A DNA stretch of 64,000 bases from Echinometra lucunter (taxonomy: Eukaryota > Echinodermata > Echinoidea > Camarodonta > Echinometridae). Both the position numbers and the translations under genes were made by a program. The notes beneath the pieces are model-generated. The model was not told where the DNA came from. It did no database searches and was given only the letters and a program-made list of their open reading frames with translations. This document shows, one piece after another, positions 35,701 through 45,354 of this stretch (the stretch's first letter is position 1; the number at the start of each line of letters is the position of its first letter). The stretch spans positions 15,739,173 through 15,803,172 of the forward strand of contig CM057158.1 of NCBI GenBank assembly GCA_029962745.1. Direction: 5' to 3'.

Positions 35701-38338
35701 CCAACAAACTAAGGCGTCGATCTTCTTTCAAGTGATAAAACTAGGTCAAAGTATGTGTCATTCTTCTATCACGTACGTGCTTGTGAATGGAAATAGTGTT
35801 TGCTCCAGTTAATTGTTTTGCTAATTTACAGCAAGTGCCTGATTATTGATAGCGTAAGCCGTAATTCTTGTTGCTCATCGCACCCATACACTTAACCCTG
35901 ACATGCTATCAAGAATATTCAGAGAATAAACTTTGATACAAGTTGATAATTTATCAAACTGTGAAAAGACGTGTTGGGGGAGTAAATAAAATGGGCTTGA
36001 ATTCAGACTACATGTATATAAAGGCTCCGGCCAGCGCCACATGCACATGCTCGTCACCAACAACGACAACAATGATATGGGGAGCCTTTCATGAAACCAA
36101 ATCAGTCAGGGATTTTCACCGACTGTTGTTCTAAGCTACTGCAATCCTCGCATTTGATTGGCTGAGAGCAAATTAGTGACTCGGTGAAAATCGGTGACAA
36201 ACTTTGACGGAACACGACCTGACCCCGATATCGCTGCATCAAACGTATGTACATACTAAACTGCGGCTATAAATAGCGCTAGCTACGTACGTACACACTG
36301 CGTATCATCAACACATGCGCTGCGCTGCACACACAATTCGCGATCACTTCAGTGTTTGTGCACTTTGACGTTCAAGTTAGATCTACGAATCTACTGGACA
36401 GCGAGAGCTTATTTTGAACTCGTATGATTTCAGTTGTCTTAAATTTTAAAAGTATGCTCATTTTCAGTAATTGACACTCGCAGACTAGATCTAAGATCTG
36501 CTAGAAAACTTCAATTTTTTCATTATTTTTGTTTTCATTTTGTTATTTTGGGGTGGCCACCCGGGCCACTGTTCCGACATTTTCGGGTGGCCCGACGCCG
36601 TTTCGGGTGGCCAATGGCACCCGGGCCACCGCTAAGCGCGAGCCCTGCAAGTGCATCCTGAGGTTGTTTTTGAAGTCTAACAAATTAAACAGCTAAAACA
36701 GTAAAGTAATATCATGGCACACAAATTTTTCACTGCCTACTTCTGAATAGTGAGCAGCAATGCAGACTCATGATCATCCACCATCATAAGCACTGGTTTA
36801 CCTGGAATTTAGTACTCAAATCACATCAATTGTCAGGATTTGAAATAAATCAGTCGTCACGATTTGATATAAATCAATTGTCACGATTTGATATAAAAAT
36901 CTAGTATACAATCTGACTAACCAGCATGTGGAGATGGTGCACAAAGTCCAGGGTGAGTGTGATGAGCTCCAAGACCAGCTCGGTGTGATAGATAAGACTC
37001 CCTCTGTTCTCCCACACTCCGTCATGATGCAAGTCATAGAGGTGAATGGCGTACCTACATAAAATGAAATACAATTCAGTAACAGGCTTACGTGCCACAC
37101 AGGATATCCACAAAGTACATTGCTGCAACTTAAAGTGAGTGCCTTTCAAGAACTGGATGGAAACTAACAAAATACGGCTGGGTCATATTCAAGGATTTAT
37201 TGATCTAAGGGTCAAGAAATGGAGCTTGCCATGATGCTTTTGGGGGGAGGGGCATGGGGAAAAGGGAGGAAGGGGGAAGTGTTACATACATGTACATTCA
37301 GCTTCAAAAAGAAATAAATAAAATTGAGTACTATAGAATTTATTTCAACTCTTTACATTAATCAGCATCAATATCTCAAAATAAGCATGATTTTTCTGTC
37401 TGATAATTCTTTTGAATTTGAAATCAATTCTATTCATATGCTACACATAAGCAACAAAGAAGATATCAAATAATCAGCTAATGCATACAAATTTATCTGA
37501 ATAAAAAGACTGCGCTTTAAGTTAAATTACTTGAACATTACAAAAGGGAAGTAATAACAGTTACAGATGACTGTGTGTACATGTGCAATGCATGTGAACA
37601 CCATTGACACAATACAGGAAATTGTTAGAATCTGGTAGGTGAGGACAAGTATAGAACAGAAAGGTAGGATTTGATGGTAAAGGAGGAAGAAATGACAATG
37701 GCTTTTTTATCAAGTGTTACATACCTTGCAAGCACGAAGATGGCACGGATACCCACCAAAATACACTGAAACATTGAGATAAAAAGAGGATTATCAAAAC
37801 AATGGATTTTTACATAGATTCTCCATAAACCTTTTCATTAAAAAAAAGCAAAAACATTTTGCTTATCAAAGTCTCCTACAATACAAGTAGTTGTATTGTC
37901 TAGATGTAAGGTATCATCACCATGAATTCATGTAATATAAGAAAAGATATCACTTATTTGTATATCATGGAATCTAGCATACCTTCCACACAATGGCACA
38001 TCAAAGGGAAAAGAAATCATGGTCAAAGAAAATATCTTTCTGAGTATCATTTTTCAACTTTAATTTTCATCGATAATTCATACATGAGTTACCAGTCCTA
38101 TTCTCACCTCTGCAAGCATAAAGAAGAGTAGATTCCAGTCCAACTCATAACAGAGGTAAAAGCTAACAGCCATGAGAGCACATGTTACGGTCAGAATAAA
38201 AAACAGCAGACTGATCACAAGACCGTGTGTCCTCCTAGATGTTGTTGGAGAAAAGGCAAGCTGTGGGATGAAAAGTAGAGAAATTCATCATATAGTGTGT
38301 ACTGGTACAAAAGATGTAGTGAGAACTGAGAGAAGAGC

Positions 38339-38374
<36 letters not shown>

Positions 38375-41300
38375 AAAAGAGAGAAATTGAGAGAGATCAA
38401 AAGAGAGAAATCGAGAGAGATCAAAAGAGAGAAATCGAGAAAGAAATCAAGAGAGAGAGAGAGAGAGAGGAGATATTGATCAGTTGATAACAACTTAACA
38501 TACATGTAGACAATAAATACAACTATCGAGCTAAAAACCTACAAACATACAATATTACTTCCAAGTTCATTCCTTTACAAACATGATAAGAAAATCTAAA
38601 CAAAATTTAGCACATAGAATGATTAACAGGTGCAGTGACGGCAAGTTTTTGAGTTGTTGTTTTTTTGATGAATATCAAAATACATAATACAAGTTATTGT
38701 ATACAACTGTAACATTGCATGCTGTAGCTGTCAATATATATTAGCAATTGATATCAATACATAAAATATACCAAGTGGTTGACACTTACATATTCAAATC
38801 TATCCTTGGAAAGCTGAGCAAAGCCATGAAGGAAAGCTAGAATAGCGAACCACCCAACCCAGAGAACCAACTCCTCTAGAGTCTGAACATTGAGCACTCC
38901 AAACACAACAATGATCTTGTAGAAAGAGAAGTTCCATAGCTTGTCTTTGAGATGCTAAAAAGAAAAATATGAATCAAGATTAGCTAGGGAAATTCAGAAG
39001 AAATTGCGAAGTATATGGGCAGTATCAAATGAAAAAAAATTTTTTTTTTTTAAATTAATCACATGAATAGAAACATATTATTTTTATACTACAGTACAAT
39101 GAAGAGCACTTCATTAACTTTGTGAAAGCATATATAAACCATAGGTCTTGGTTTGGAGTTTTGGTGTGTGTGTGTGTGTGTGTGTGTGTTTCAAATTAAC
39201 TACATCATTTAGATTTCTATTAACCTTTGTATCCAGTATGAATTATCACAATTCTGAAACTTGAAAAACAAAGAATGAACATAACCATTATCATGATATC
39301 AGTGTCTCACTCTCATCTTCATTTTTTTTTACTAAAAACTTGCCACTCCATTAATCAGAAACATATTTAAAACTATGTTTAACTTCAATGTAACCCACTT
39401 TTGTGATTTCACGCTATTGTGCATTTTATTTCTCTATTTTATTTATTTATTTTTATTTGGGGGGGGGGGGTGTTTACATATGTGTAGATACAGGTGTAAG
39501 TGCCATACTATTGTACCCTTTTTTGTTACACCAATGTGAGGTTTCTACTGTGATATGTAGTGTTGCTATCTTCAACTCTCTTTTCCTCAATATGTAAAAT
39601 TTTCATAATTTCCAACAACATTTTTTCATTTGATTCAAAAATATTCTCCTCTCAATCAAGGCCCATTTTAAAATATAATTGAGGAAACAGACCCGTTCAC
39701 ACCGACTGCGCGGTATAACAGCCACCAGGCAGTGTTTGCGCAGTATCCACCAGAACCAGAACCAGAACCATGTATCATATGACTTTGACAATATGTTGTT
39801 ATTTTTAAAAAGTGTGCAAACAGAAACATAGCTCCTGCTTGATAAACATCAGTGATCACAATGTAAACATCCATGAAAAATCGGTGATATATTTCAAGTC
39901 AAAACAAGTTATCCTCATAACTGAAAGTCTCAAAAAGTGTATCACTTTGTATTTTGGAGTGAAAAAAAAAATGTTCATAAAAGGTATAAAAACATTATAA
40001 TCGGCACATTTAGCATTCACAATAGATTTTTTTTTTTTAATGAATACCGAGCAGCACAATTAATACAACACATGATCAATGCTATGTTTATGCACGGAAT
40101 ATCGGACCTCTCCCCAGAGTGATATTTACAAATACCATGTATTTTGACTCAGATTATGACCTCAGTGACCTCATACAAACAAGCCAGTGTCACTCACAAA
40201 GCATGATCTATTGACATAATATACCGTGAAGGTCACTGTATCTATCTGTCTACCAGTCTAGCTGATTACGGAGTGTCAAAATACCGAAGGTTGTTGTTCT
40301 CATTTTCATTGTTCTGGAAGAGTATGTATGAAAGTTTGGTTGATTCCAGTAATAACAACTACAGTACATGTTTTCTTCTTTGCATAAATATATGTATTGC
40401 ACATACATAGCATGCACTCATCCATTTAGACATGACAAACAAGTAGTTACCAAGGTTGAATTTCCAACATTCCACACAATACAATATTGGAGGGGGGGGG
40501 GGGTCTTCCCTCGGAAAGCATAGTCTACTGCAAAAAGCACTGGCAAAAGCACATGTACAGTTTATATAAAAAAAAAACACAAGGGTGAATTGATTTGAAC
40601 TAAGCAGGAGATAAAACTTCCCATTTCCCTTTCATTTAAACAAAGTGACTTACATGCTGCTCACTTTATGTAAGCATAGTAATGTAAGCATAGTTACCTG
40701 AGAGTGTATTTTGAAAGCTCAGTTAACTAAATTGGTATTTTGAAAATTCACTCAAGTTCTCATTTTTAGGTGACGTATTGTATGTTGCGCTTGTGTTGTG
40801 CAGGCTTATGTGCACAGTTGTTAATTAAAGACTAAATATTTTGGTATTCTGAAAACTCTGTTAGCAGTCAATTAACATCAAAAAGACAAAAGATCCAACT
40901 ATTTAGGTCTCTTAAGTCCTCTGTGTAATGACACACCACTCATGTATTTTTCACGTTATTCAATAGCCAATAAAATCTATAGGATGCCATAATAAATCAA
41001 ATGAGAATTTTTCTCATCCATTTTGATATGACGGAGCAGTCTCAATTAAGTTTTGACCATTTCTTGCATGTTTTGATTCAAGAAAGCTTGATTAACGCAA
41101 GGTCTTTCTTTTAATTCAATTTGGCAGCAGCTCATGCAGACAGTGGTCCACTGATCATTTTGCCATATTAAAGATGGAACGCATCTATTTTTTCTTTGTT
41201 ACAGTTCACTTGATTGGTAGAAATGGGTTAAAAAAGGAGGAGCCTATTTTTATGATGCACGATACGATATAACTGCAAACTATGTGCGCTTTCAGAATAT

Positions 41301-44300
41301 GATTTTAAGTTCTATTAGTGCTCAATCAACTTTTAAAAAGAGTTAAAAGGAAAGTTGAGTGCCTTTTCAGAATACAATCTCTTAAGTATATAATGATAAA
41401 GTAACATTCTGACAAGATACATGATATGGAATGAAAATGTACACAGCACTGGATAAAATATGAACATCTTACCTGTCTTTCTATGACTCGAAGGTTTCCA
41501 AACACAACATGCTGGATAGCCTTGCCAAGGAGGATAAGGCAACATAATGCCATGTTGATCACAACCTGATGAAATCAATTTTGGAAATTATCTTTTTTTT
41601 TTAAAAAACAAAAATAAATTCCCAATATCCTTCGTGGTTAGTCACAGCAAAAGTGAAAGATGAATCAGGTCATTGACAAAATATATTCTTTTGAAAGCAT
41701 GGTCCTGAAAAGCTTTTCTTATTTAGTTTTCATTGTTTGAGACATGTCTTAAAAGTAATAATAAATAATCATTATTGGAAAAGGTTAAATTTGTTCTTAG
41801 TTCTTCCAATTGTTTTCCTTCACATACACATGTTCCGTACTCTACCTCATTTCCACTCTCTTTTCATCATCTCCATTCAGTTCATGACCCTTTTGTTCAT
41901 CCTTCATTATTGTTCACCATTCACCCTTACTCAAACTCATCTCACACTATCCTCATTGGTTCACCTTCCACCCTTGGTTCTTCTATTTTTCAATGTTCTT
42001 CCATTCTCTGTTTACTTGATCTTTCATTTGCATGGCCAATAAGCAAAATGCCAGTGGGTTTCATTTTTTTCAACACATTCATTTTGACTGCCTCAGCTTA
42101 GCTACATATATTACTACATTTTTCAGATATTCAACTTGGTGCTTCTCCTAGCTATTCCTTTTGACTTGAGTTTGCTTGTTTTTATCATCAATTGTGAGGT
42201 GTTTCAGTGTTTTCAGTCAATTTGTGAAGTGTTACATTGTCTCAATGTGGAATTAGACCACAATGATCAAATACAACATAGATGTCAAAGAGCACTATCT
42301 AAAGAATTTATTTTCAGGTTTTGCAATAGGTGCTTACCGATATTTTGGGGGTTGAAAAGGAAATTGAACTTAAAAACAGTGTACATATTTCTACCCACTG
42401 CATGAAAACAGTCAAGCTACCAGTATTTTGTTCAAGTGAAGAATCCACATGACTCGGCTTATACTAGTATTTTCACACACAAGGTGAATTCAACATTATT
42501 TTTACTAGTACTTACAATAACAGAGAGCGAGTCTTGCAGCATGAGTTTCATCATCTTGACCATGTCACTATCATCAGGATGGATATCAAAGTCAAACACC
42601 AACCTACGGAAGATCTCTTCTTGGAACGGATCAGGACTAGGTCTAACACCTTCTTGGTCCTGGACTCGTTCTCCACCATCTAGAGGAGAGACTGGATCGG
42701 ATCCAGGACCAGATTCAGATCCAGAGATGTATCCGTCGTATGGAGAGGAGCCTGTTGCAGGAGAAGACGTGGCAGATCCTTCAGGAGTCTGGTCTTGAGA
42801 AGATCCTAGTGAATCGGCTTTAGTTATTGGATCCATTTTTCCAGGTTTTATACCTACAAAGGATTAAAATACATCACAATTAATCATGATTTGGTTTAAT
42901 CTTAATTTCAAATCTAAAAAAAGGTATACAAATACCCCAATTTTTTTTAAATCACTGAAATGGGAACAAGGACTTAAAAACATGTATGTGCCACTAATAT
43001 AAGTGTGCAATTTAATTCTGAATTTAATTCTAAAGGGCAGAAAGGGCAGAATAGAAAATGCCATCATCAAAGTTTATTGCCTTTAATAAATTTCCTTAAT
43101 AAAGTTTACTTCCCACAATATACAAAACAGCCTTAAAATACATCAATCATGTGAAGTCATTTTGCTTTGAATGTTTGGGGTTTCATGTCCCTGTTCTGTA
43201 TTCAAAATATGACCTTCAAATATTAATTTATAAAAGACATTGTGAATGCAAATATACTTTCAATAAACAAAAAAGGACTAGTGTGTATGTACATGTAGAC
43301 TTCTGTATAAGCCAATATTTTATCATACAGATATTTAAGCAATTTAAAACAAAGGTGACATATTAGCAAGGTATTATTTTCATGTTTTCAATGATGTTTC
43401 TATACTATACGCATTTTACAAAGTGGAAATTTTAGCAAGGATATCATCACGAAATTAGCGAAAATTAAACCACGAAAATTTCAGCTTATACAGTAATCAA
43501 CTTACACATAAGTGCGCTCATGAATTAGGGTGTTAACGGAAACAAACAGCCATTTAATCTTGCACGTTGTGGTCTCATTTTTACCCTTTTTTCCTTTAAA
43601 CTCCTTAACCGTTAAGCCCTAGAATGCCAGGTAAATTTTGGTGGGTGGGAGAGAAGGTATTTCATATGTACTAGCTGTACACAAATGATTTTTACAAGTC
43701 ACCGATACACTCCAACTCTACAAAAATAATAAGCAAATAATCATCGTTGGTGAAGATGATGGTCAAACTATCACTTCCGAGGCGATCTTGATGTAGGTTT
43801 GTAGCTATCTTTCCCAAGCGATGCTGAGGAAAAATAGCGTGTACATGTACATATAGATCGCCGAGGAAGTGAAAGTTTGTCTCATTGCCTGAAACCAAAA
43901 GGTGACTATTTGCTGCTTTAAATATTCCACATCTGAAACCATTTAACTATAAATAAAGAAAATAATTTTTTCTTTTCTGTGAGAAAGAAGTTGGTTTAAA
44001 AAAAAAAAATGCATTTGCGCACTCCTGTTTAAGTGCATATTTTGTGCCAGTGCACAATAAGCGCACGACTTGCTTGGCCTCATCTGCTCAACAAGTAGTA
44101 AGCTAATTGTGATGTCTCAAAAGAAGCAAAGATGATGTGATGGCAAAAATCACACAGGGGTTACGCACTTTTATTTCGAGCGTACCCCAAAATATTGATA
44201 AGCGTTGTGACCCTATGGACTGAAGTGATCACCGAAACACAAAAACTGTCATCACTGCTTCACTGCAAGGTCACACCCTTTTTTTATCGCGCAATGGCTG

Positions 44301-45354
44301 GATGGCTGATGGCGAATCTACACTTTCTCACATGATTAGTTTTGACCAATCCTACAGCAACATTCTTAGTATGTGGAATATAAAAAATACATCCACCCCA
44401 AAAGAATTTGCTCTAAATGGAGAAATATTATATTCTCTGTAAACTTTATTCAGTGTCATACAGGTACTTTCAAATAAGAAGTAAGAGTAAATCAGATCAA
44501 GAAATGTGTTTTGAAGAGAAGCATTCCCTAAGTGAAAGACATTGGTTAACATTGTTATGTTTTTTTAAAAAATCTCATTTTGTTACTTGAAAATGGGATA
44601 AACATTAGGGTTATAGTGTAAAAATACCAGTCTGAAAGTTTCAGAGTATAATATCCACAGGAGGTATTTTAAATATTAGAAATGTGAACCAATGTTTGAA
44701 AAATATACGAGGGTCGGTTGCACAGACCAGACGTAATGAGTGCGCATGCGCTCATGACTCAACGGACCGCACTGTGTGTATTGGCGTATCACGCGAGGGA
44801 AGGCAGGTAACAGTATTTTTTAATTCGTGCAAACAGTCCTCTTAGTTCATTGTCTCTCAAGACGAAAGCTAATAAAAATTGCGGTTTGCGTCTAACTTAC
44901 AGTTTTTCATTCCAAATTATGGTTGGTTTAAGGGTTTTTTAGTACAAATACAAGTACTCATACACATGTTTCACCTTAGTTCGAGAATTTTTTAAATCAG
45001 CTGCTCACAAAGTTAGCCAATACCTTTCATACATGATTATAAAAGCTGATTCTTTGAGAAATTACAAACAAAAAATTGACAATGCTAAAATTACAAATGT
45101 AACTCACCAAGTAGCTCTTCCAGTATGTTATTTGAACTTTCACCTCTCTCTAGATGACTGACAGTCTGCGTCATCGGTGACTCTTGCTCAGGACTAGGAA
45201 CATCTGGACCTTTCTCATTACCAGCCTGTAAGGTCTCCAATAAGGACAGGCCTTCTCTGGCTTGTAGAACAGACCAGGCTAGGAACAGAAAGCTCAGGGC
45301 CACATACGTCTGGAGAGGGGGCATGGGAAGCTGGCCTGCATTCGCAGTAGGCAT
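26483..45354 (-). CDS. AMFR: AMFR/gp78, ER membrane RING-type E3 ubiquitin ligase (15 coding exons, 846 aa)
   Basis: gp78 sits in the ER membrane and ubiquitinates misfolded and regulated proteins for ER-associated degradation, working with UBE2G2 and VCP/p97. Exons in transcript order: 45354-45108, 42853-42516, 41565-41473, 38954-38790, 38260-38108, 37765-37725, 37054-36922, 33906-33773, 33201-33091, 32654-32440, 29191-29091, 28746-28633, 28023-27770, 27227-27078, 26774-26483. They sum to 2541 nt in one frame. Visible: an N-terminal hydrophobic segment, a multi-pass region (about 185-408), RING C451-x2-C454 ... C485-x2-C488 with H468/H471, a CUE domain (about 575-614, MFP motif), the G2BR-type helix (725-749) and a C-terminal VCP-interacting motif (about 824-846). 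Domain order matches vertebrate AMFR. Human AMFR is about 643 aa; extra length lies in the loop after the first hydrophobic segment and between CUE and G2BR. The exon 12 donor (gtcagt) and exon 13 acceptor are the least certain. Confidence 0.93.
27078..27227 (-). CDS. AMFR: AMFR exon 14 (G2BR-like helix)
   Basis: RFSKSSSEREAILRQRKEKL followed by LQQAR matches the UBE2G2-binding region of gp78, an alpha helix that clamps the back side of the E2. Acceptor taatag, donor gtgaga; phase 2 at both ends. Confidence 0.92.
27770..28023 (-). CDS. AMFR: AMFR exon 13 (acidic linker)
   Basis: Low-complexity Asp/Glu/Gln/Gly-rich linker between CUE and G2BR, ending HSG before gtaagt. No fold recognised. The acceptor (aaccag) was chosen because it keeps frame with exon 12. 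Confidence 0.75.
28633..28746 (-). CDS. AMFR: AMFR exon 12 (CUE domain)
   Basis: ARQVSAMFPNVPMRAILEDL continues to TDNILEG-type text (here TVDNILEGRV). CUE domains bind ubiquitin. Donor gtcagt is weak; read-through would add about 32 residues and stop. Confidence 0.85.
29091..29191 (-). CDS. AMFR: AMFR exon 11 (pre-CUE segment)
   Basis: SRIFSWLPSFSVEVTHAHVV, a conserved gp78 block (human has SRIASWLPSFSVEV), then SQLDNM leading into CUE helix 1. Confidence 0.92.
29901..30470. repeat. Two diverged copies of a ~200-bp block, 372 bp apart
   Basis: Both copies share ttagtgagtaaaa, agcatgcataaaa, cagccactttgca, gagtatttatgtatagtt and ctttcaagtgcaaaatgttg, then an acgcggat motif. Confidence 0.75.
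30570..31500 (+). repeat. 157-bp tandem array, six units, one DR1 nuclear-receptor site each
   Basis: The motif TGACCTTTGACCT starts at 30594, 30751, 30908, 31065, 31222 and 31379: exactly 157 bp apart each time. On the other strand it reads AGGTCAAAGGTCA, a textbook DR1 element (RXR, HNF4, COUP-TF, PPAR classes). Each unit also repeats gacctctgactgg, catgcaggtccc, acaacccaagtttg and gagagtcttgcacgt. Binding is inferred only. Confidence 0.93.
32078..32402. mobile_element. MITE-like element beside AMFR exon 10
   Basis: Left end ggggtgtttcataaagttaa ... ttacgaatgact pairs with the right end agtcattcgtaactttac ... ataaaataccccc in inverted orientation. Ends resemble those of the element at 533-1109. 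It finishes in a C-run only about 40 bp from the donor of the RING exon. Confidence 0.6.
32440..32654 (-). CDS. AMFR: AMFR exon 10 (second half of RING)
   Basis: Encodes ACLRSWLEHETSCPTCRQSL, holding the last three zinc ligands, then a Pro/Gly-rich linker and HFFHFDG, also conserved in gp78. The acceptor is preceded by a long CT microsatellite acting as the pyrimidine tract. Confidence 0.94.
32665..32708. repeat. (AG)n microsatellite forming the RING-exon pyrimidine tract
   Basis: About 22 AG units on the plus strand read as (CT)n in the transcript, ending about 9 bases before the exon 10 acceptor. Confidence 0.93.
33091..33201 (-). CDS. AMFR: AMFR exon 9 (first half of RING)
   Basis: FPRATEEELIANNDDCAICW then RKLPCSHLFH: five of the eight zinc ligands. 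Acceptor tcatag, donor gtaagt; phase 2 at both ends. Confidence 0.94.
33446..33857. repeat. 206-bp tandem duplication including most of AMFR exon 8
   Basis: 33446-33651 and 33652-33857 are adjacent direct copies with only about five visible differences. Each includes the AMFR text from LRHLYYEI to ANMEAR and its gtgagg donor. The plus-right copy belongs to the intact exon; the other lacks the exon's 5' part. Confidence 0.95.
33567..33649 (-). pseudogene. AMFR: Duplicated partial AMFR exon 8 (exon 8b)
   Basis: An open segment LRHLYYEIKHRVQRHRNYRR ... ANMEAR lies downstream of the true exon in the transcript and keeps the gtgagg donor. An AG (33650-33651) just upstream could act as acceptor, but the tract before it is purine-rich. 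It has two residue changes (Q-R to K-H). It enters in phase 0 and exits in phase 2, so it could only replace exon 8, not follow it. Probably a silent relic. Confidence 0.7.
33773..33906 (-). CDS. AMFR: AMFR exon 8 (last membrane segment and pre-RING helix)
   Basis: LWVNVFLSMASLLICMQLRH then LYYEIQRRVQRHRNYRRVV and ANMEAR. Human gp78 has the same block (IWLSMASLVIFMQLRYLF). Phase 0 in, phase 2 out. Confidence 0.94.
33858..34265. repeat. 83-bp tandem array built from the AMFR exon 8 acceptor and exon start (5 copies)
   Basis: The cacaacttt acceptor junction recurs at exactly 83-bp steps, giving predicted exon-start positions 33906, 33989, 34072, 34155 and 34238. Every copy repeats the pyrimidine tract, the AG, and the exon text for LWVNVFLSMASLLICM. 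Only the 33906 copy continues into the full exon; in the others the frame runs into LTYFTLYSFL and a stop within the next copy's acceptor. Confidence 0.95.
34507..36647. mobile_element. 2.1-kb hAT-like non-autonomous element in AMFR intron 7
   Basis: Ends cagggcttgc and gcgagccctg are near-inverse, followed inward by repeated 'ggtggcc(c) / gggccacc' blocks on both sides. Flanks show a matching caagt (34502-34506 and 36648-36652), a possible target-site duplication. The interior is a long purine-rich tract (about 34970-35500) and a smaller MITE at about 36079. No transposase frame. Confidence 0.6.
36079..36215. mobile_element. Small MITE, relative of 62033-62156
   Basis: ggggagcctttcatgaaac, gattttcaccgactgttgtt, cctcgcatttgattggctga and gagcaaattagtga match the SEH1-intron element in order. 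The right terminus is decayed. Nested in the larger 34507-36647 element. Confidence 0.6.
36922..37054 (-). CDS. AMFR: AMFR exon 7
   Basis: YAIHLYDLHHDGVWENRGSL ... HTELVLELITLTLDFVHHLH, with a hydrophobic segment; corresponds to human YVIHLWDLNHEGTWEGKG. Donor gttagt. Confidence 0.93.
37725..37765 (-). CDS. AMFR: AMFR exon 6 (41-bp micro-exon)
   Basis: CILVGIRAIFVLA plus two bases of Arg; aligns to human SLLVTVRTAHVILR. Phases (0 in, 2 out) fit both neighbours. Confidence 0.9.
38108..38260 (-). CDS. AMFR: AMFR exon 5 (two hydrophobic segments)
   Basis: LAFSPTTSRRTHGLVISLLF ... ending in FMLAE. Exactly 51 codons, the length of the matching human segment; the LxFSPTT motif is shared. Confidence 0.94.
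38340..38470. repeat. (GA)n microsatellite and derivatives in AMFR intron 4
   Basis: A pure GA run followed by tandem gagaaatcgagagagatcaa units. Confidence 0.9.
38790..38954 (-). CDS. AMFR: AMFR exon 4
   Basis: HLKDKLWNFSFYKIIVVFGV then LNVQTLEELV and a second hydrophobic stretch to KDRFEY. 55 codons; very close to human HLKDKFWNFIFYKFIFIFGV. Confidence 0.96.
39163..39190. repeat. (TG)n microsatellite
   Basis: About 13 TG units in AMFR intron 3. Confidence 0.9.
41473..41565 (-). CDS. AMFR: AMFR exon 3
   Basis: VVINMALCCLILLGKAIQHV then VFGNLRVIERQ; human has VLVNTACCVLMLVAKLIQCI followed by VFGPLRVSERQ. 31 codons, phase 0 on both sides. Confidence 0.96.
42516..42853 (-). CDS. AMFR: AMFR exon 2 (variable loop and start of membrane region)
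   Basis: Begins GIKPGKMDPITKAD, then a Ser/Pro/Gly/Asp-rich stretch and an acidic block ending in KLMLQDSLSVI, which joins the membrane segment of exon 3 (human LLSDSLFVW). Phase 1 in, phase 0 out. An internal ATG exists but the in-phase join to exon 1 argues for the longer protein. Confidence 0.9.
44537..45028. repeat. Dispersed ~490-bp repeat, copy 2
   Basis: Direct copy of 8141-8632, here in AMFR intron 1 just downstream (in transcript) of exon 1. Confidence 0.75.
45108..45354 (-). CDS. AMFR: AMFR exon 1 (start codon, first hydrophobic segment)
   Basis: MPTANAGQLPMPPLQTYVAL then SFLFLAWSVLQAREGLSLLE. Human AMFR begins similarly (a Pro-x-Leu-x-Thr-Tyr block before the first hydrophobic helix). 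A at -3 of the ATG. Donor gtgagt. Confidence 0.92.
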
